A stretch of 14,723 bases of DNA from QYQD01 sp040755415 (GTDB lineage: Bacteria; Desulfobacterota; QYQD01), in NCBI GenBank assembly GCA_040755415.1, contig JBFMAZ010000077.1, positions 1 through 14,723 on the forward strand, read 5' to 3'. Positions 11,109 through 14,723 of this stretch are shown in pieces. Positions within the stretch are counted from its first letter, which is position 1. The number at the start of each line of letters is the position of its first letter. Position numbers and translations under genes: made by a program. Under the pieces are notes generated by a model. The model was not told the origin of the DNA. It ran no database searches and worked only from the letters and a program-made list of their open reading frames with translations.

Positions 11109-11135
11109 CTGTGTAATCTGCGTAATCTGTGGATT
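11109..11135. repeat. Dispersed repeat (tctgtgtaatctgcgtaatctgtgg)
   Basis: A tandem-like motif 'aatctgYg' ending only 6 bp before the ribosome binding site of the next gene. Related 'cgcagatt' sequence is at 5829-5850 and 6153-6181. Confidence 0.5.
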
Positions 11136-11149
11136 AAGAGGGGAAGTTC

Positions 11150-12772
11150 ATGGAGCGAACAGGCCGGTGGGTGATACTGTTTTTTATATGGATGGCATTA
11201 TTTTCCTTGAGTATCGCACGGGCAGAAGAAATAATAGCAGTTAACCTTTCTCCATTACCCGCGAATTCTTCTGCCGAAGCAGAAGGGAATTGCATCGAAG
11301 GTGGCTTTTCCAGATTTCTTTCTGACGAAGTTTCAATTGACATTCCTATTACAATTAATGATCGAGTAGAATACTTTCTTAATTATTTCCAAACTGAAAA
11401 AAGAAGGGTGTTTCGCAATTGGCTGGCGCGTTCAACGCGATATGTGCCACGCATGCGTGAGATACTACGCGAAAATGGCCTTCCAGAGGATTTAGTCTAT
11501 CTGGCCATGATTGAGAGCGGTTTCAATATAGGCGCTTATTCGCCTGCACATGCCTGTGGCCCCTGGCAATTTATAGAGGAGACAGCCCGGCGTTATGGTC
11601 TTGAGGTCAACTCCTGGCTGGATGAGCGGCGTGATCCGGAGAAGGCAACCAGGGCCGCAGCAAATTATCTTAAGGATCTTTATCAGGAATTCGGCTGTTG
11701 GTACCTGGCGGCAGCAGGATATAATGCCGGCGAAAATAAGGTCCGCCGCGGCATCAGTACCTATGAGACTACCGACTTTTGGGAAATGTGCGATTACGAC
11801 CTGTTTGCAAAAGAAACCAAGGATTATGTCCCTCAGATGATAGCAGCGGCTATTATAGCCAAGGATCCGGAGAAGTACGGTTTTACGGATGTTGAGTACC
11901 AGCAGCCTCTTCCTTGTGCTAAGGTGCCTGTCCCACCCAAAACGGATTTAAAGGCCGTAGCCCTGGCCACTGGAGTAGATTGTCATATTCTTAAGGAATT
12001 TAACCCTGCACTCAGATGCGACTGTACCCCGCCTGGCCAGTCCTATTTACTCAATATCCCAAAAAGTGCCGCGCAATTCTTCAAGGATAATTTCGCCCGG
12101 GTCAAGACGATGGTTAAGACCTGTTATCACCAGTACGTAGTTAAAAAGGGGGATACTTTAGCCAGGATAGCTCAAAAGTTTGGTATTTCTAAGAAGACTC
12201 TGGCCAGTGCGAATAAGATAAAAGGGAAACGTTCTATAAAAAGAGGCAAGGTGCTACGAATTCCTTATCGGGTCAGGGAATATGCACTTGCTCCCCAAAA
12301 ATCACAATCTAAAGTTAAAGTCGCTTCTTTTGATTTACACGAGGGTGAGAAATCAACCGGGCAGAAAGCGCATATTTACACCGTAAAGAAGGGAGACACC
12401 CTTTACGGCGTTGCCAGACATTTTGGTGTAAGCGTAAAATCTCTTTGTGGTCAAAACGACCTGGCAGAAGATACAAAACTTATGGCCGGCTGTACACTTG
12501 TTGTTCACGCTTCGGAACGTGAACAAGACCAAAATATAGTCAAGCCTAGATCTTCGAAAAAGCTTATGGCGGACCGGTCCAGCAAGGGTAAGAAGATTTA
12601 TGCCGGTAAGCCAAAGATAAGATATCATAGAGTGCGCAGAGGGGATACCCTGTGGAATATCGCCCAAAAATATAACATTACTCCAGCCGACCTTCGGGTA
12701 TGGAATGATATCCAGAGAGATACTATCTTACCAGGGACAAGACTTAAGGTTCGGGTAAGCTCCGCGATTTAG
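11150..12772 (+). CDS. MltD-like membrane-bound/secreted lytic transglycosylase with three LysM domains
   Basis: 540 residues. Signal peptide about 1-25 (WVILFFIWMALFSLSIARA), no lipobox cysteine. SLT goose-lysozyme-like domain about 98-235: LPEDLVYLAMIESGFN with catalytic E122, then SPAHACGPWQFIEETARRYGL split over 131-151, and AAAGYNAGENKV (187-198). Three LysM domains begin at about 328 (YVVKKGDTLARIAQKFG), 409 (IYTVKKGDTLYGVARHFG) and 492 (YHRVRRGDTLWNIAQKYN); the first two are joined closely, the third after a basic linker. It cleaves peptidoglycan glycan strands in the periplasm, forming anhydro-muropeptides. GAGGGG 7 nt upstream supports the start. Confidence 0.92.
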   Translation: MERTGRWVILFFIWMALFSLSIARAEEIIAVNLSPLPANSSAEAEGNCIEGGFSRFLSDEVSIDIPITINDRVEYFLNYFQTEKRRVFRNWLARSTRYVPRMREILRENGLPEDLVYLAMIESGFNIGAYSPAHACGPWQFIEETARRYGLEVNSWLDERRDPEKATRAAANYLKDLYQEFGCWYLAAAGYNAGENKVRRGISTYETTDFWEMCDYDLFAKETKDYVPQMIAAAIIAKDPEKYGFTDVEYQQPLPCAKVPVPPKTDLKAVALATGVDCHILKEFNPALRCDCTPPGQSYLLNIPKSAAQFFKDNFARVKTMVKTCYHQYVVKKGDTLARIAQKFGISKKTLASANKIKGKRSIKRGKVLRIPYRVREYALAPQKSQSKVKVASFDLHEGEKSTGQKAHIYTVKKGDTLYGVARHFGVSVKSLCGQNDLAEDTKLMAGCTLVVHASEREQDQNIVKPRSSKKLMADRSSKGKKIYAGKPKIRYHRVRRGDTLWNIAQKYNITPADLRVWNDIQRDTILPGTRLKVRVSSAI

Positions 12773-12824
12773 GTTCGCAGAAAATTTCGATCCCATAGCG
12801 CAAAAATTCTGGTTGGTGAAGCTC

Positions 12825-12892
12825 GAAGTTCAAAGTTCAAATGAATGTCAAATGTCAAAGCCCAGAGCTGAAGGCTGAAAGCTGAAAGCTTG
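12825..12892. repeat. Short tandem motifs (gttcaaa, aatgtca, ggctgaaa)
   Basis: Successive 7-8-nt repeats (aagttcaaagttcaaatg, aatgtcaaatgtcaaa, gctgaaggctgaaagctgaaagct) between the converging transglycosylase and HDOD genes. Same style as 10611-10757. No convincing terminator was seen in this 129-bp gap. Confidence 0.55.
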
Positions 12893-12901
12893 ATTTGGGC
12901 A

Positions 12902-13750
12902 TTAGACAAGACCAATAAACGCCGTTGCCTTTGCCATCTCTCCGCTTAATTCCTGAGTGCAGGAGTCCACAAATTCTTCTGAGAGTTGCGCCGTTTTCAG
13001 GAAGGTTTTCAGAGTAACTGCGTCTGTTTCATGGAAGTCTCTGCCTATGCCCTCATGCAGGCTGAGTAGGTCGCAGAGGTGTATGATAGAACTGAAATCC
13101 TTAGACCCGAGCCTGGCTTCAGGCCGGTGATGCATGCGAATCCCTCTGACTATATTATCGGGTAGATTCCAGGCCTCCATAATCTGCGCGCCTACTTCGG
13201 CATGATCTATTTCTAGGGTTTCTTGCTCTGCAACGTGGAATGGCACGTGGGCCTCTTGAATCCGGCCTATTACCTGTTGATATTTATCTTGCATGTAGTT
13301 GTCCAGGATCACTTTCCCTATATCATGGAGAAGAGCAGCGGTGTAAAGGCCGTGGTCAGGAGCAGATCCCATCCTTTTGAGAATGATTTGCGATAGAAGG
13401 GCGCAGGCGATAGAATGTCGCCACAGTTCGCCTTTTTTCATATTGTAGCCTTTATGGTCGTTACGGAAAAGGTGGATGCAACTGCTGATCATAACCAATT
13501 CTGCGAGTTGGTTTTGCCCTATGAGGACAACGGCTTGGACTAATGAATCAATCCTGCGTTTCAATCCAAAATAGGCTGAGTTGCAAAGCCTGAGGACGTT
13601 AGCGGTTATGGATTGGTCGTGACGGACTACCGTTACGATATCAGACGCTGAGGACTCCGGGTCATTGACTAGTTGGAGGATCTTTTGACCGACCTCAGGA
13701 AGAGGCGGAAGCTGGTCTATGGATTTTAAGACCTTGGCCATGTCGAACAT
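12902..13750 (-). CDS. HDOD-domain signalling protein
   Basis: 282 residues from the chosen start MFDMAKVLKSIDQLPPLPEVGQKIL, which is the usual HDOD beginning. The HDOD core spans about 10-210 with HDQSITANVLRLCNSAYFG (44-62) and the HD-like residues LHDIGK (141-146), IDHAEVG (181-187) and HH (207-208). HDOD proteins are non-nucleotide-hydrolysing relatives of HD-GYP proteins that act in signalling, often in motility and chemotaxis. The frame stays open to 13834 and a start there would add 28 residues, but that extension (FLDSRPSSDKKLKYTHRR) looks unconserved and lacks a Shine-Dalgarno. AGGAG precedes the chosen ATG at a long 13-nt spacing. It is divergent from the next gene. Confidence 0.88.
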   Translation of the reverse strand: MFDMAKVLKSIDQLPPLPEVGQKILQLVNDPESSASDIVTVVRHDQSITANVLRLCNSAYFGLKRRIDSLVQAVVLIGQNQLAELVMISSCIHLFRNDHKGYNMKKGELWRHSIACALLSQIILKRMGSAPDHGLYTAALLHDIGKVILDNYMQDKYQQVIGRIQEAHVPFHVAEQETLEIDHAEVGAQIMEAWNLPDNIVRGIRMHHRPEARLGSKDFSSIIHLCDLLSLHEGIGRDFHETDAVTLKTFLKTAQLSEEFVDSCTQELSGEMAKATAFIGLV

Positions 13751-13924
13751 AGTGGCTGTTGTTCTCCTGTGAGTGTACTTTAACTTCTTATCGGAAGACG
13801 GGCGGGAATCCAAAAATATCTTGACCAGCATCATTCAATCTAATATAAGCATAAGAGAAGACTTAGTTTAGTTTTAAGTCCTATGGATTTATCTAATGAC
13901 TGACTTACTCCAGGGGAGGAGGCC

Positions 13925-14470
13925 TTGCCGGTGCCTAGGGAAAAGATAACCCCTGAGGATTTTATAAAATTATTTACTGAGACGGCGTTGGAGCGCGGTC
14001 AATTTGCTAAAATGTACGAGGAGCTTGCAGCGGCGGTTCCCGAAGCAGAATTATCAGATAAACATTTTTGCGAATTTTTAGTCTTATCGTTATTTATTGA
14101 TTACCTGTGTCTCAGGTGGGCTTTTAATGGAGAAGCAGCGACTAAGCTGCGTAATTTGTATGTAAAAAGATTAATGTCCGAAATAGGCCAAACAAGGCCT
14201 GTAGCTTGCGAAGGGGAGTTTAAAAGTATATTAGATGAAAGGTTTAGCGAGTATCAGCAGGCCGCTTCTGGTATTAATTGTATCAACATTGATACCCAGA
14301 AGACCCTGGATAGCCTCACGAAGTTGGGGGAGGCCTTTTCCAAACATTTTATAGGGTATGAGAACCTGGAAACCATACTCAAGGTCAAGTGGTTTTTCTT
14401 AATGAAAGAGGATATTCTTTACGAAAAATTCCTTAAAGGCATAAAGCAAGACTATGAACTTGTGTTTTAA
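13925..14470 (+). CDS. Unrecognised protein, all-helical, about 180 residues
   Basis: I do not recognise the family. It looks soluble and largely helical, with an acidic N-terminal half (ITPEDFIKLFTETALERGQF), a more hydrophobic stretch CEFLVLSLFIDYLCLRWAF (49-67) that could be a buried helix, and a C-terminal EDILYEKFLKGIKQDYELVF. There is no signal peptide and no obvious metal or nucleotide motif. GGGGAGGAGG (13913-13922) precedes two possible starts, TTG at 13925 and GTG at 13931; the GTG has the better spacing. The start at 13925 is the longest reading. It is divergent from the HDOD gene with an 174-bp region between. Confidence 0.7.
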   Translation: MPVPREKITPEDFIKLFTETALERGQFAKMYEELAAAVPEAELSDKHFCEFLVLSLFIDYLCLRWAFNGEAATKLRNLYVKRLMSEIGQTRPVACEGEFKSILDERFSEYQQAASGINCINIDTQKTLDSLTKLGEAFSKHFIGYENLETILKVKWFFLMKEDILYEKFLKGIKQDYELVF

Positions 14471-14601
14471 GAAACTCTTTCTCCTACGGTCGAAGATGTC
14501 CGCCTGGGACGGATGTCGAATCTACCGACTTTCCTTTCTTTACTTCCGTGGCCTGCAATTCTTTTATCCCGCTGGTTGTTTACTCTTCTATACATGCGGT
14601 C

Positions 14602-14723
14602 TTAATTAATTGCGCAAAGACGACGCAATGTATCGTTAGGTTTAGTCCATAGTCTAAATTGATCCTCGACGGTGTCAACTAACTCTTCGAGGACTTCGAA
14701 GTAATGGTTATGTGTGCAGAGGC
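14602..14723 (-). CDS. C-terminal end of a probable transposase (IS630-like), partial
   Basis: A reading frame open from the window edge to TAA at 14602-14604 gives 39 residues: LCTHNHYFEVLEELVDT followed by VEDQFRLWTKPNDTLRRLCAIN (split here). The pattern THNHYFE...LEEL...W..PN..LRRLC resembles the extreme C-terminus of IS630-type DDE transposases. Only the tail is present, so the family call is tentative. The 131 bp between it and the previous gene hold no recognised feature but should contain the element's end if the insertion sequence is complete. Confidence 0.5.
   Translation of the reverse strand, partial: LCTHNHYFEVLEELVDTVEDQFRLWTKPNDTLRRLCAIN

Overview
The window looks like a chromosomal stretch of a repeat-rich Gram-negative bacterium, most likely a member of the Desulfobacterota (former Deltaproteobacteria) or a neighbouring phylum such as Nitrospirota. 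This is inferred from a geopilin-like type IV pilin N-terminus, a PilR-type sigma-54 regulator, a compact pyrB-pyrC pair, an HDOD protein, a LysM lytic transglycosylase and the very dense families of small intergenic repeats. No tRNA, rRNA or CRISPR array was seen.

Layout. 1-661: gene-free repeat block. 662-1317: Phd/PIN (vapBC-like) toxin-antitoxin operon with an autoregulatory-looking palindrome. 1660-2222: second toxin-antitoxin pair, DUF4258 plus MqsA/YgiT-type zinc-finger protein. 2446-2988: REP-associated tyrosine transposase (RAYT) flanked by inverted REP hairpins. A ~207-bp direct repeat (412-619 and 3025-3230) brackets this whole accessory segment. 3234-3614: type IV major pilin, preceded by a sigma-54 promoter (3919-3936) and two TGTC/GACA dyads (4041-4072) placed like activator sites. 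4151-5368: AAA/DUF4143 ATPase behind a long dyad. 5369-6192: repeats only. 6193-7731: PilR-like NtrC-family regulator. 7982-10449: pyrBC operon with a leader peptide and terminator just before pyrB. 10776-12772 (+ strand): small two-helix membrane protein, then an MltD-like lytic transglycosylase. 12902-13750 (-): HDOD protein. 13925-14470 (+): unrecognised protein. 14602-14723 (-): C-terminal end of a probable transposase running off the window.

How things fit together. The regulator and the pilin form a plausible activator-target pair: an NtrC-family protein with an intact GAFTGA motif, and a pilin promoter with a near-consensus -24/-12 site and two upstream dyads about 20 bp apart. The pyrimidine genes overlap by 4 bp (ATGA). 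Their leader has the architecture of transcription attenuation: promoter, 19-codon leader peptide ending inside a terminator, U-tract, pyrB.

The most striking feature is a family of C/G-rich repeats that occurs between genes and also in frame inside two conserved genes: in the AAA+ lid region of the PilR-like regulator and as a C-terminal tail of aspartate carbamoyltransferase. Both insertions are read in the same frame and give nearly the same proline/glycine-rich peptide. They differ by about one 33-bp (11-codon) unit. This resembles protein-coding palindromic elements such as those of Rickettsia, but in a different sequence family.
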